Positions 9,705 through 17,870 of a DNA stretch of 64,000 nucleotides are shown here, piece after piece. Origin of the DNA: Nostoc sp. FACHB-973 (GTDB taxonomy: Bacteria; Cyanobacteriota; Cyanobacteriia; Cyanobacteriales; Nostocaceae); the NCBI RefSeq assembly GCF_014698115.1, contig NZ_JACJSJ010000023.1:33516-97515 (forward strand), read 5' to 3'. The notes under the pieces were generated by a model. The model was not told where the DNA came from and did not search any database. It was given only the letters and a program-made list of their open reading frames with translations. The position numbers and the translations under genes were made by a program. How positions within the stretch are numbered: the first letter of the stretch is position 1; each line of letters begins with the position of its first letter.

Positions 9705-10520
9705 ATGAGTAGTCTGAAGCTTTCCCAAAAGCAAGCCCTAGAAAAAGAACGCGGCGAAGTCTTGCAACAGTTAGAAGATTGGCTAGAAATTCCCATGCTG
9801 GTGCTAGGTTTTGTATGGCTAGCACTATTCATCATTGAGATCGTCTGGGGGTTAAACCATTTCCTGGAAGCCGTTAGCATCACTATTTGGATTATTTTTA
9901 TATTAGATTTTCTCCTGAAAGTAGCGATCGCTCCTCATAAAATTTCTTATATCAAAAACAACTGGCTAACAGCTATCTCTCTGATGTTGCCAGCATTGCG
10001 TAGTTTTCGGATTATACGAGTTATACGGATACTACGAACAACCAGGGCTGTGCGAGGGCTACAACTGTTGCGAGTCATGACTCGTGCTAACCGAGGAATG
10101 CGGGTTTTGGGAGCAAGTATTAGCCGTCGAGGGTTTGGTTATGTTGTGGCATTAACTGCGATCGTTACTATAGTAGGAGCCGCAGGGATGTATGCATTTG
10201 AAAACGAAGTTGCTGATGAATCAGGGCTGCACAACTACAGCACTGCTTTCTGGTGGACAGCAATGCTCATGACAACGATGGGTTCTGACTATTCGCCCAA
10301 AACGCCCGAAGGACGGGTGCTTTGTTTTTTCTTAGCGTTATATGCGTTTGCCGTGTTTGGCTATGTCACTGCAACTTTAGCGACCTTTTTTATTGGCCGT
10401 GATGCCGATGATGATGAAGCAGAGTTAGCTGGAGCGAAATCTATTCAAATGCTTCAGAGTGAAATCGCAGCGTTGCGAGGGGAAATTCAAGAATTATTGC
10501 ATCAAAATTCACAGCGTTGA
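9705..10520 (+). CDS. voltage-sensor-type ion channel (ion transporter family)
   Basis: A 271-residue 6-TM cation channel subunit. The S1-S3 segments lie near 30-95. S4 is rich in regularly spaced Arg (RSFRIIRVIRILRTTRAVRG, about 105-125). S5, the pore loop and S6 lie between 145 and 230. The selectivity filter reads TTMGSDY where canonical K+ channels have T-x-G-Y-G-D, so ion selectivity cannot be assumed. A short C-terminal coiled coil (AKSIQMLQSEIAALRGEIQELL) probably drives tetramer assembly. The gap to the following MscS gene is only 32 nt with a GAGGA ribosome site, so the two are likely cotranscribed. Confidence 0.88.
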   Translation: MSSLKLSQKQALEKERGEVLQQLEDWLEIPMLVLGFVWLALFIIEIVWGLNHFLEAVSITIWIIFILDFLLKVAIAPHKISYIKNNWLTAISLMLPALRSFRIIRVIRILRTTRAVRGLQLLRVMTRANRGMRVLGASISRRGFGYVVALTAIVTIVGAAGMYAFENEVADESGLHNYSTAFWWTAMLMTTMGSDYSPKTPEGRVLCFFLALYAFAVFGYVTATLATFFIGRDADDDEAELAGAKSIQMLQSEIAALRGEIQELLHQNSQR

Positions 10521-10552
10521 CGTTAGCAAAGATTAATTAATGAGGAAAGTTT

Positions 10553-11560
10553 ATGAATGCAGAAATCTCCACCGCTTGGGACAAGGTTCAAAGCATGATC
10601 AATAGTTTCATAGCTTTGCTACCAAACATTGTCTTAGGGTTAATTGTCTTCATCCTCTTTTTGTTTATTGCTAGCAGAATTAAGGCACTAGTTAAGCGGT
10701 TAACTCGCAACCGTCGTTCCGCCCGGAATCTGGGATTAGTGCTGGGAAGGTTAGCGCAGGGGGTGACAGTTTTGATTGGGTTGTTTATTGCCCTTTCCAT
10801 TGTGATTCCTACATTTAAAGCTGGTGATTTGATACAACTATTGGGAATAAGCGGTGTTGCAATTGGTTTTGCTTTCCGCGATATTCTGCAAAACTTCTTA
10901 GCTGGGATTTTAATTCTGCTGACTGAACCTTTTCAAATTGACGACCAAATTGTGTTTAAAGGCTTTGAGGGAACAGTTGAAAATATCGAGACACGCGCCA
11001 CAACAATCAGAACTTATGACGGTAGGCGAATTGTGATTCCTAACTCGGAATTATTTACCAATTCTGTCACCGTGAATACTGCCTTTGACAACCGCCGATT
11101 AGAGTATGATGTCGGTATTGGCTACGGCGACGATATTGACCTAGCCAAACAGTTAATGCTAGATGCAATGCATAGCGTCGATGAGGTTTTAAAAGATCCG
11201 GCTCCTGATGTACTAGCAATGGAACTAGCCGGAAGCAGTGTTAATATTCGGGTGCGCTGGTGGGTTCATCCACCACGACGGGCAGATAATCTGATTTCGC
11301 GGGATAAAGTGATTACTGCTATTAAGAAAAAACTCGTCGCAAATGGCATTGATTTGCCTTTTCCCACACAACAAATTTTATTCCACGATCAGACAGAAGA
11401 GACAGATGGCGATCGCTCTCGTCAGCGTGAAGGTTGGCCATCTGGTAAAGGGGAAGTACCAAAGCCACGCCGTATTAGCGATACTCTCAGGTTACTTGCT
11501 CAAAAGCAAGATCATGGCAATAGTAAGGTAGATTCTGCAAAGGTCAATAATGAAACATGA
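10553..11560 (+). CDS. small MscS-family channel, copy 2
   Basis: A 335-residue MscS channel, closely similar along its whole length to the 5872-6885 product. The pore segment GISGVAIGFAFRDILQNF and the tail from QTEETDGDRS to EGWPSGKG are shared. The N-terminal transmembrane segments are the most diverged part. Its stop overlaps the start of the DUF2254 gene as ATGA (11557-11560), a sign of translational coupling. Expected role: a tension-gated solute valve of the plasma membrane. The duplicate pair may form heteromers or be regulated differently; that is inference. Confidence 0.92.
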   Translation: MNAEISTAWDKVQSMINSFIALLPNIVLGLIVFILFLFIASRIKALVKRLTRNRRSARNLGLVLGRLAQGVTVLIGLFIALSIVIPTFKAGDLIQLLGISGVAIGFAFRDILQNFLAGILILLTEPFQIDDQIVFKGFEGTVENIETRATTIRTYDGRRIVIPNSELFTNSVTVNTAFDNRRLEYDVGIGYGDDIDLAKQLMLDAMHSVDEVLKDPAPDVLAMELAGSSVNIRVRWWVHPPRRADNLISRDKVITAIKKKLVANGIDLPFPTQQILFHDQTEETDGDRSRQREGWPSGKGEVPKPRRISDTLRLLAQKQDHGNSKVDSAKVNNET

Positions 11561-12903
11561 AAAATGTCAAATTGGGCAAACTGTGGGATACGCTCCACTC
11601 AAGTTACTGGTTCATTCCCTCAATTATGGCTATACTTACCACTGCGTTGGCATTCACAATGTTAATGCTCGATCGCACAGGTGAGGCAAGTATTAGTTAT
11701 TGGTGGAGCTACACTGGTGGAGCAGATGGAGCGCGATCGGTTTTAGGAGCAGTTGCAGGTTCAATGATTAGCGTTGCTGCTACTGCCTTTTCAATTACAA
11801 TCGTAGCGCTTCAGTTAGCTGCTTCCAATTTTGGCCCCCGTCTCCTGCGTAATTTCATGCAGGATACTGGTAATCAACTTGTCCTTGGCACATTTATTAG
11901 TACGTTTATCTACTGCTTGCTGATACTTCGGACTATTCATGGTGAGGGAGATGGATATAGTGAGTTTGTACCGCAAATTTCGGTTACGTGCGGTATTTTA
12001 CTGGCAATTATTAGCATCGGAGTTTTGATTTATTTTATCGATCATGCTTCTACAATAATTCAGGCTTCGCACATCATCGAAAACGTTAGTGATGACTTAG
12101 ATAAAGCCATTGATCGCTTGTTTCCCAAAAAAATCGGACGTAGTGGCCCATTCGCACAAGAAATTGCAGAAATACCTGACGATTTTGACTTGGTTGCAAG
12201 TCCTGTAATAGTTAATAAGAATGGTTATATACAAGCAATTGACGACGAAGAATTGATGAAAATTGCCCGCAGAAACAATCTTTTATTGCGCGTCGAGTCT
12301 CGACCAGGAAAGTTTATTGTTAAGGACAGTCATTTAGTTATGGTTTTTCCTGGTAAATTTGTTAATAAAAAATTAACCAAACAAATCAATGATTGTTTTA
12401 TTTTGGGTAAAGAACGTAGCGAACAGCAAGATATCGAGTTTCCCATCGATCAGTTAGTAGAAATTGCCCTACGTGCGCTTTCTCCAGGGATTAATGACCC
12501 ATTTACTGCTATTCGCTGTGTTGATAGACTAGGCGCTGGACTATCCCGTTTAGCCCAAAAAGATTTTCCTTCACCTTACCGCTACGATAAAGATCATAAA
12601 TTACGTGCGATCGCTTTTGGGGTAACATTTGAGGGATTGGTTGATAGTGCCTTTAATGGAATTCGCCAATATGCACGCTCTGATACATCAGTAACCATTC
12701 GTTTATTAGAAGCGATCGAGAATATTGCAACTTATACCAACAATCCCAAATACCAAGTAGTTTTACAGCGCCATGCAGAGATGATTTTGCGCGGCAGCCA
12801 AGACGGTTTACCAGAAGAACTAGACCGCCAGGATGTGCAAAAGCAATATGACAATGCAATTCAAACTTTAAAAAATCAGACTTTAGCTGAAAGAAAAAAA
12901 TGA
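11557..12903 (+). CDS. DUF2254 family membrane protein
   Basis: A 448-residue protein with four transmembrane segments in the first 175 residues. The family signature is present (SMISVAATAFSITIVALQLAASNFGPRLL split over about 68-98). A large soluble C-terminal domain follows, containing the conserved ALSPGINDPFTA. DUF2254 proteins are uncharacterised. Both ends are coupled by 4-nt ATGA overlaps, to the MscS gene upstream and to the YjdF-like gene downstream, so this gene is embedded in one cotranscribed unit with the channel genes. Confidence 0.88.
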   Translation: MKNVKLGKLWDTLHSSYWFIPSIMAILTTALAFTMLMLDRTGEASISYWWSYTGGADGARSVLGAVAGSMISVAATAFSITIVALQLAASNFGPRLLRNFMQDTGNQLVLGTFISTFIYCLLILRTIHGEGDGYSEFVPQISVTCGILLAIISIGVLIYFIDHASTIIQASHIIENVSDDLDKAIDRLFPKKIGRSGPFAQEIAEIPDDFDLVASPVIVNKNGYIQAIDDEELMKIARRNNLLLRVESRPGKFIVKDSHLVMVFPGKFVNKKLTKQINDCFILGKERSEQQDIEFPIDQLVEIALRALSPGINDPFTAIRCVDRLGAGLSRLAQKDFPSPYRYDKDHKLRAIAFGVTFEGLVDSAFNGIRQYARSDTSVTIRLLEAIENIATYTNNPKYQVVLQRHAEMILRGSQDGLPEELDRQDVQKQYDNAIQTLKNQTLAERKK

Positions 12904-13499
12904 AAAGTCTCAATTGGAAAGGTTATCGAATTATGGCGTGGGTAGGACAAGCTCTATTAACAATTCTTGTCATAGCCGCAGCAGTTCAAGGTAAATGGAC
13001 AAATGCCTTTGGTCTTGCAGTCTTCCTGATTGCATCCTTTGTGTTTGTCATTCAAGATGATAAATTACCTACCTTGTTTGATTTTCTATTTGTCTTGGCT
13101 GCATTGCTAAATGCGACTGGTTGGGTATGGGATTTCTTTGGTATGCCAGGCCCTTATGATGAGATTGTTCATGGTTATACTACTTTTGCAATTACCCTCG
13201 CGCTCAGTTTTTTAGTCTATGGTTCAATGCTGAATATATTTCGTAATCATACACTCTTATATCTAGTGACAATTACCAGTTTTGGAATTGCCATTGGTGC
13301 TTTGTGGGAAGTTACAGAATGGTCTGCCGGTAAAATCCTTAATACTCAAGTGATTGAAAGCTTGGATGACACCATTATCGATTTAATTATGGACTCTCTT
13401 GGAGCAGGATTAGCAGCTTTAATTAGCTTTTGGGGATTACGAAATTGGATAAATCGTAATACAAATGTAAGCAATTCCGAAACTAAGACATACATTTGA
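12900..13499 (+). CDS. YjdF/DUF2238-like small membrane protein
   Basis: A 199-residue protein with about five to six membrane helices. Charged residues sit inside or at helix ends in a recurrent pattern (GPYDEIVHGY near 80-90, ALWEVTEW near 138-145, DDTIIDLIMDSLGAG near 158-172). This matches the His/Glu/Asp layout of DUF2238 (YjdF) proteins. Function of that family is unknown. The start overlaps the DUF2254 stop by 4 nt. It is the last gene of the likely 8337-13499 operon. Confidence 0.65.
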   Translation: MKSLNWKGYRIMAWVGQALLTILVIAAAVQGKWTNAFGLAVFLIASFVFVIQDDKLPTLFDFLFVLAALLNATGWVWDFFGMPGPYDEIVHGYTTFAITLALSFLVYGSMLNIFRNHTLLYLVTITSFGIAIGALWEVTEWSAGKILNTQVIESLDDTIIDLIMDSLGAGLAALISFWGLRNWINRNTNVSNSETKTYI

Positions 13500-13571
13500 A
13501 TTACATATTTTTTGTTATTTTATAAGAAAATGATGAAGACAAACTACCTAAATAAAGAGGGGAAAATTACT

Positions 13572-13643
13572 ATGTCCAATTTATCTAGTTCAAGAAGAGA
13601 TTTTCATCACTTAGTATACAATATTGGCATAGATAGCAAGTAA
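13572..13643 (+). CDS. 23-residue ORF, hypothetical
   Basis: Short ATG to TAA frame with a purine-rich AGAGGGG site about 9 nt upstream, in the 196-nt gap between the YjdF-like gene and the convergent permease genes. The product is short and polar (MSNLSSSRRDFHHL start). It may be a real microprotein, but the length alone gives little support. Confidence 0.25.
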   Translation: MSNLSSSRRDFHHLVYNIGIDSK

Positions 13644-13695
13644 CTATTTATACTATTAGTTTGAAGATTGAATTAGTGTAGTCAACAACTGATTT

Positions 13696-14727
13696 CTAGT
13701 TGTCATTTCCCTGCCAGCTATTGAGTACATCCTCTACCAAAACCTCTTTTATCCAAACTTGCAATACAATTGTTAATGGAACAGCAAGAAAAAGACCTAA
13801 AAATCCAAAAAAACTACCAAAAAACACCACTGCTACTAATGTAACTGCTGGTAACAAAGATGCTTGGGTTTTCATGATTAAAGGTACTATAATTAAACTT
13901 TCGATTTGCTGAATTCCAAAGTATAAAGCTACAACTGCGGCGACTTTCCAAGGTTCTTTGCTTAATGCTAGCAGTGCAGGTGGAATCACGCTCAAGGTTG
14001 GCCCAACATTTGGAATAAATTCTAATAATCCTGCCAAAATAGCATTAACTAATGGCAATGGTACTCCAAAAATCAACAGTCCAATATAGCTCAATGTTGC
14101 AATGAGCAGCATAGTAAAGAGCGTGCCTTTTATCCAGCCAGTTAATGAGACTGTACACTTATTTAGAATGTCATCAACTCGCCGACGATAAAAGGCAGGA
14201 AATAGCATTATAAATCCCTGTCGATAAGGCGAGGGATTGGCTAATAACATGATGGTGAGAGCTACAAAAAGCAACAAACTTAAAATAATAGAAAGTGAGT
14301 TACTAACCAAGTTAAAAAAGTTGCTTATTAACTGATTTAACCAATCTTGTAAACCTTGAGTGATATACCTAAGTCCCCGAATATTTTCTAATAGTCGATC
14401 GGGAATAAGATTTTGTAACCAATTATTCCACGATCGCAACCGTTCTAATGCCATAGGCATAATATTACCAAATTGCTGCAACTGCTCAACAAGAGGCGGC
14501 ACAATCAAAGCAAAAAAACCGACCAAAACGACCAATAAGAGAATAACTGATATGGCAACTGCAATTCCTCGCTGAATGCGAAATCTTTGAAAAAAACTCA
14601 CTACTTCATTTAGGACTGTAGCTAAAACTACTGCTGCAAATACCACCAAAAGTATTTGTCTAATTTGCCACAAAATATAAAGAGATATAACAAGAGCGAG
14701 AAACCCGATAAGTTGTCCAAAGCGCAC
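13696..14727 (-). CDS. AI-2E/PerM family permease, copy 1
   Basis: A 343-residue polytopic membrane protein of the AI-2E transporter (PerM/YdiK) family. Helices lie near 5-30, 32-50 and 58-85, followed by a cytosolic loop region and a C-terminal bundle with the family motif FIPNVGPTLSVIPP (about 235-250). Members export small molecules or act as Na+/H+ antiporters; substrates are mostly unproven. It lies 70 nt downstream of a second permease on the same strand and ends the minus-strand kinase-regulator-permease run. Confidence 0.88.
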   Translation of the reverse strand: MRFGQLIGFLALVISLYILWQIRQILLVVFAAVVLATVLNEVVSFFQRFRIQRGIAVAISVILLLVVLVGFFALIVPPLVEQLQQFGNIMPMALERLRSWNNWLQNLIPDRLLENIRGLRYITQGLQDWLNQLISNFFNLVSNSLSIILSLLLFVALTIMLLANPSPYRQGFIMLFPAFYRRRVDDILNKCTVSLTGWIKGTLFTMLLIATLSYIGLLIFGVPLPLVNAILAGLLEFIPNVGPTLSVIPPALLALSKEPWKVAAVVALYFGIQQIESLIIVPLIMKTQASLLPAVTLVAVVFFGSFFGFLGLFLAVPLTIVLQVWIKEVLVEDVLNSWQGNDN

Positions 14728-14797
14728 AATGCACCCCCAAAGTTTTGCTATTTATAACCGAAAATTTAAATTACACAATTTCTATTAAATAAATCAG

Positions 14798-15862
14798 TTA
14801 ATTTTCATTTTTTGAATTATCTTGCAATTCCTCAATATCTAACAAACTTACAATAACTCCAGCAATGGGTATAGAAAGGAATACTCCTAATAATCCAGCT
14901 ATTTTTGTACCAATTAAAAGAGCAAAAAATACTACTATAGGATTTAAGTGAACTGTACTTTGCATTACACGAGGTGCAATCAAATTATCTTGAATTTGTT
15001 GCAAAACTATGCAAAAAATTAATACTTTTATACTAACAATCCAACCGCTTTGTACTAAGATAATTAGAGAAACTAAGCTAACTCCTAGTGTAGCTCCGAT
15101 ACCAGGAATCAAGTCAAAAAGTCCCACAGTTATAGCTAGCAAAAACGGGAATGGAACACGCAGAAGTGCGAAAACTAAAAAAGTAGCAATACTCAGAATA
15201 CATGAGATTAGCAATTGACCTCGCAAGAAACCAATGAAGTTCTTTTGAATAGATGTTGCAAAGCGATCGCGTTGATTATGGGGAATCATCTTAAGAATCA
15301 GTTGCCAGATTTGCTCTCCATCAGTCAGTATAAAAAAGGCAATTACAATAATAATGATAAATCCAACATAACTTTCTAAGAAATTGGGCAAAAAGCCTAA
15401 AATCATATTCATCCCATACACAAACCAGTTGCGAATTTGTGTTTCTATTGCCTCTAAATTTATGGGAATATTTCGAGTGGCTAATACGCTTTGTAATTGA
15501 TTAATAGGATTGTTAGTAGAAGTAATAATTTGTAATAATAAACCTACTAATTGTTGGAGTTGTGTAATTAATATATTACCAACAAATACAAAGAGAAAAA
15601 TGATTGTTAATAGACTGATGACTATAACTGTACCCAAGGCAAGACCTCTCTTCAAGAACCGTTCCAGGTAGCGTACAGGATAGTTAAGAATGAGTGCTAA
15701 AATTGTTGCAAAGGTAAATATAAAAACTACATCTTTGAAATACCAAAAAACTTTTACTAATACCCAACCACAAGCAGCAAACAGTAAGAAACGAACTAGT
15801 GTGTTAGTACTAAATTTACTCCAGAAAGTTTTTTCATTTGGCTGTGGTCGAGGGTTATTCAT
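14798..15862 (-). CDS. AI-2E/PerM family permease, copy 2
   Basis: A 354-residue member of the same family as the downstream gene. It has the same helix plan and the motif DLIPGIGATLGV near 255-268. It starts 43 nt after the stop of the long response regulator gene on the same strand, so cotranscription is likely. The two permeases are clearly diverged from each other, which points to an old duplication or separate recruitment rather than a recent tandem copy. Confidence 0.88.
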   Translation of the reverse strand: MNNPRPQPNEKTFWSKFSTNTLVRFLLFAACGWVLVKVFWYFKDVVFIFTFATILALILNYPVRYLERFLKRGLALGTVIVISLLTIIFLFVFVGNILITQLQQLVGLLLQIITSTNNPINQLQSVLATRNIPINLEAIETQIRNWFVYGMNMILGFLPNFLESYVGFIIIIVIAFFILTDGEQIWQLILKMIPHNQRDRFATSIQKNFIGFLRGQLLISCILSIATFLVFALLRVPFPFLLAITVGLFDLIPGIGATLGVSLVSLIILVQSGWIVSIKVLIFCIVLQQIQDNLIAPRVMQSTVHLNPIVVFFALLIGTKIAGLLGVFLSIPIAGVIVSLLDIEELQDNSKNEN

Positions 15863-15905
15863 GTGTTTGGTTATTTTTATTTACTTAAGCTATATTTATA
15901 ACTAG

Positions 15906-17723
15906 TTATGTTCGTTTGAGACGGTTCAATACACGAGTAATTAGTTGTGATTTTTTAGCAGTTTTGCTTATACAATCATCAGCACCGATTGCAAATATTT
16001 GCTCAACAATATCTGTGTTTAAATTATCAACCAGAAACAGCACTGGTAAAAATTTGTAGTATGGATCGTTACGTACTACCTGACAAAGTTCAATGCCATT
16101 GATATGAGGCATTTCCACATCTAAAATTAGCAAATCTGGAGAAAATTCTGTCAGAGTATCCCAGAAATATCGTGAGTCTTCAAGAGTTTTTAGAGTCAGT
16201 CCTAATGGTTCTAAAGATTGTTGTATAAAAGTTAATGTCTGTGAATCGTCGTCTACAACCATTACTCTCGCTTCGGTAATACAAGTTTGTTGTAATATTT
16301 GACTGACTGACTCTAAAATTTGGCTAGGAGGTATGGATTTTTGTAAAAAAGCACGTCCGCCAGCTCGTGCAACCTCAACGCGATAGCTAAAATTATTTCG
16401 CTCTGTAAAAACTAACACTGGTATTTCTGGCAGTGGCGATGGCGTTCCGCCCAGCGTAGCTGATCGCTGGGATAATTCTGTTAATAACTTCAAGCTATCT
16501 TTGTGAATATCAAGATCCAGTAGCACCACATCGGGATTTAAAGATGGAATTATATTTCTGGCTGTAGTGAGATTAGTAGCAATTTTAACTTGTAGTTCCT
16601 GATTTTCAGCTTCCTTTATCAATTCCTCTACTACTTGGCGATCGTTGCTAATTACTAATAGTAAATTTTGTATTTGTTCAACTGGAGTTTTTTCTAGCTC
16701 TCGTTGCAACTTAATCAAAAGCTTATCTAAATCAAAACATTTAGCTTGGCTAGTAGATTTTAGATTTTGAAATACATCTTCTATTTCATTAGCTAATAAC
16801 GAGCCTTTGGGGAAGCCAAAACTACCTAAAGAACCAGCTAGCTTGTGAGCTTCTTGCTCTGCTTTTTGCCTTAGTTCAACATCAAGTGTACCTTTTCTTA
16901 AAGCATCAGCAGCTAAGTTCAATACTGTAATGCGCGAACCAATCTTAACTTGAAAATTTTCCCGTTGTTGAGCAATGGCTGCTAGGAGAGTTTTCTGTTG
17001 TTTTAAATCTGTTTCCTGCTGATCTTTCTGACATTTTTGTTCATTCGATAGAGCTTTTAAACGATAACCCATTCCATAAACAGTTTCTATAAAATCATAG
17101 TTAGCACCTGCTGCTTTTAGCTTCTGTCTTAAACTTTTGATATGAGATTTAATCGTATTTTCTTCAGGTGGATCTTTTTCAGCACTCCAAAGTTGATCTA
17201 TAATTGCACTCCGGCTAAAGATGCGCTGGTTGTTGCGTAAAAACAGGTCTAAAAGACTAAATTCTTTTGCCGTTAAATTTAGTACAATGTCTGCATAAGT
17301 TACCTCACAAGTACTAGGATCGAGACGCAAGCTTCCCCATTCCAAAATAGGAGGTAAAGAAGTATTTCCCCGACGCAGTAAAGCACGAATCCGAGCTGAT
17401 AACTCTTGAAAGTCAAATGGTTTGACTACATAATCGTCTGCTCCGGCATCTAAACCGATAACTTTATCTGTTTTAGTATCTTTTGCTGTCAAAAGCAGAA
17501 TCAGCATTTGATGTCCTGACTGGCGTAATTGCCGACAAAGACTGATACCATCCAGCTTTGGCAGAATCACATCTAGCAAAATCAGGTCATAGTTACAAAC
17601 ACTTATCAATTCCCAACCAGCTTCACCATCAGCAGCAATATCAACCACATAATTTTGTTTGGTAAGAGCTGTAGCTACAGCTTGAGCAAGCAAATCATCA
17701 TCTTCAACCAACAGAATTCTCAT
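15906..17723 (-). CDS. multi-domain response regulator REC-wHTH-Hpt-REC-REC
   Basis: A regulator of about 605 residues from ATG 17723; an in-frame TTG at 17747 is possible, and neither has a strong ribosome site. An OmpR-type receiver (LILLDVILPKLDG) and a winged helix ending VYGMGYRLK fill the first 230 residues. An Hpt-like helical domain follows with a candidate phospho-His in EAHKLAGSLGSFGF. A second receiver comes near 360-475 (PDVVLLDLDI) and a third, intact one near 485-605 (LLILDVEMPHING). Such proteins in cyanobacteria relay phosphate between several modules and bind DNA. The second receiver lacks the usual acidic pair at its start (VISNDRQ) and contains a repeat-derived insertion, so it may be a pseudo-receiver. 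It lies between the PAS kinase and the two permeases. Confidence 0.88.
   Translation of the reverse strand: MRILLVEDDDLLAQAVATALTKQNYVVDIAADGEAGWELISVCNYDLILLDVILPKLDGISLCRQLRQSGHQMLILLLTAKDTKTDKVIGLDAGADDYVVKPFDFQELSARIRALLRRGNTSLPPILEWGSLRLDPSTCEVTYADIVLNLTAKEFSLLDLFLRNNQRIFSRSAIIDQLWSAEKDPPEENTIKSHIKSLRQKLKAAGANYDFIETVYGMGYRLKALSNEQKCQKDQQETDLKQQKTLLAAIAQQRENFQVKIGSRITVLNLAADALRKGTLDVELRQKAEQEAHKLAGSLGSFGFPKGSLLANEIEDVFQNLKSTSQAKCFDLDKLLIKLQRELEKTPVEQIQNLLLVISNDRQVVEELIKEAENQELQVKIATNLTTARNIIPSLNPDVVLLDLDIHKDSLKLLTELSQRSATLGGTPSPLPEIPVLVFTERNNFSYRVEVARAGGRAFLQKSIPPSQILESVSQILQQTCITEARVMVVDDDSQTLTFIQQSLEPLGLTLKTLEDSRYFWDTLTEFSPDLLILDVEMPHINGIELCQVVRNDPYYKFLPVLFLVDNLNTDIVEQIFAIGADDCISKTAKKSQLITRVLNRLKRT
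16431..16470. repeat. small dispersed repeat inside a coding region
   Basis: A GC-rich segment with repeat-like ends (GGCGATGGCG and AGCGTAGCTGATCGC) interrupts the second receiver domain of the long regulator. It encodes an extra peptide between LLTELSQ and IPVLVFT, roughly RSATLGGTPSPLPE, where receivers normally go directly into beta-4. The reading frame is kept. Confidence 0.6.
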
Positions 17724-17870
17724 GAAAATGTTTGCTTGGAGAAGCAACCCTAAGCGCTGTCATCAAATTTATCTAACTTAGGTTATCTCCTTTTCAGTTT
17801 TATATAACATCTATCAAAGGCAAGGTTTTAGAATATCTTTGCAATCATCCCATTGATGATGTTCAACACT

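Noticed and set aside
11343..11531. 62-codon plus-strand frame inside the second small MscS gene
   Set aside because: A shifted-frame shadow of a strongly conserved coding region; no ribosome site.
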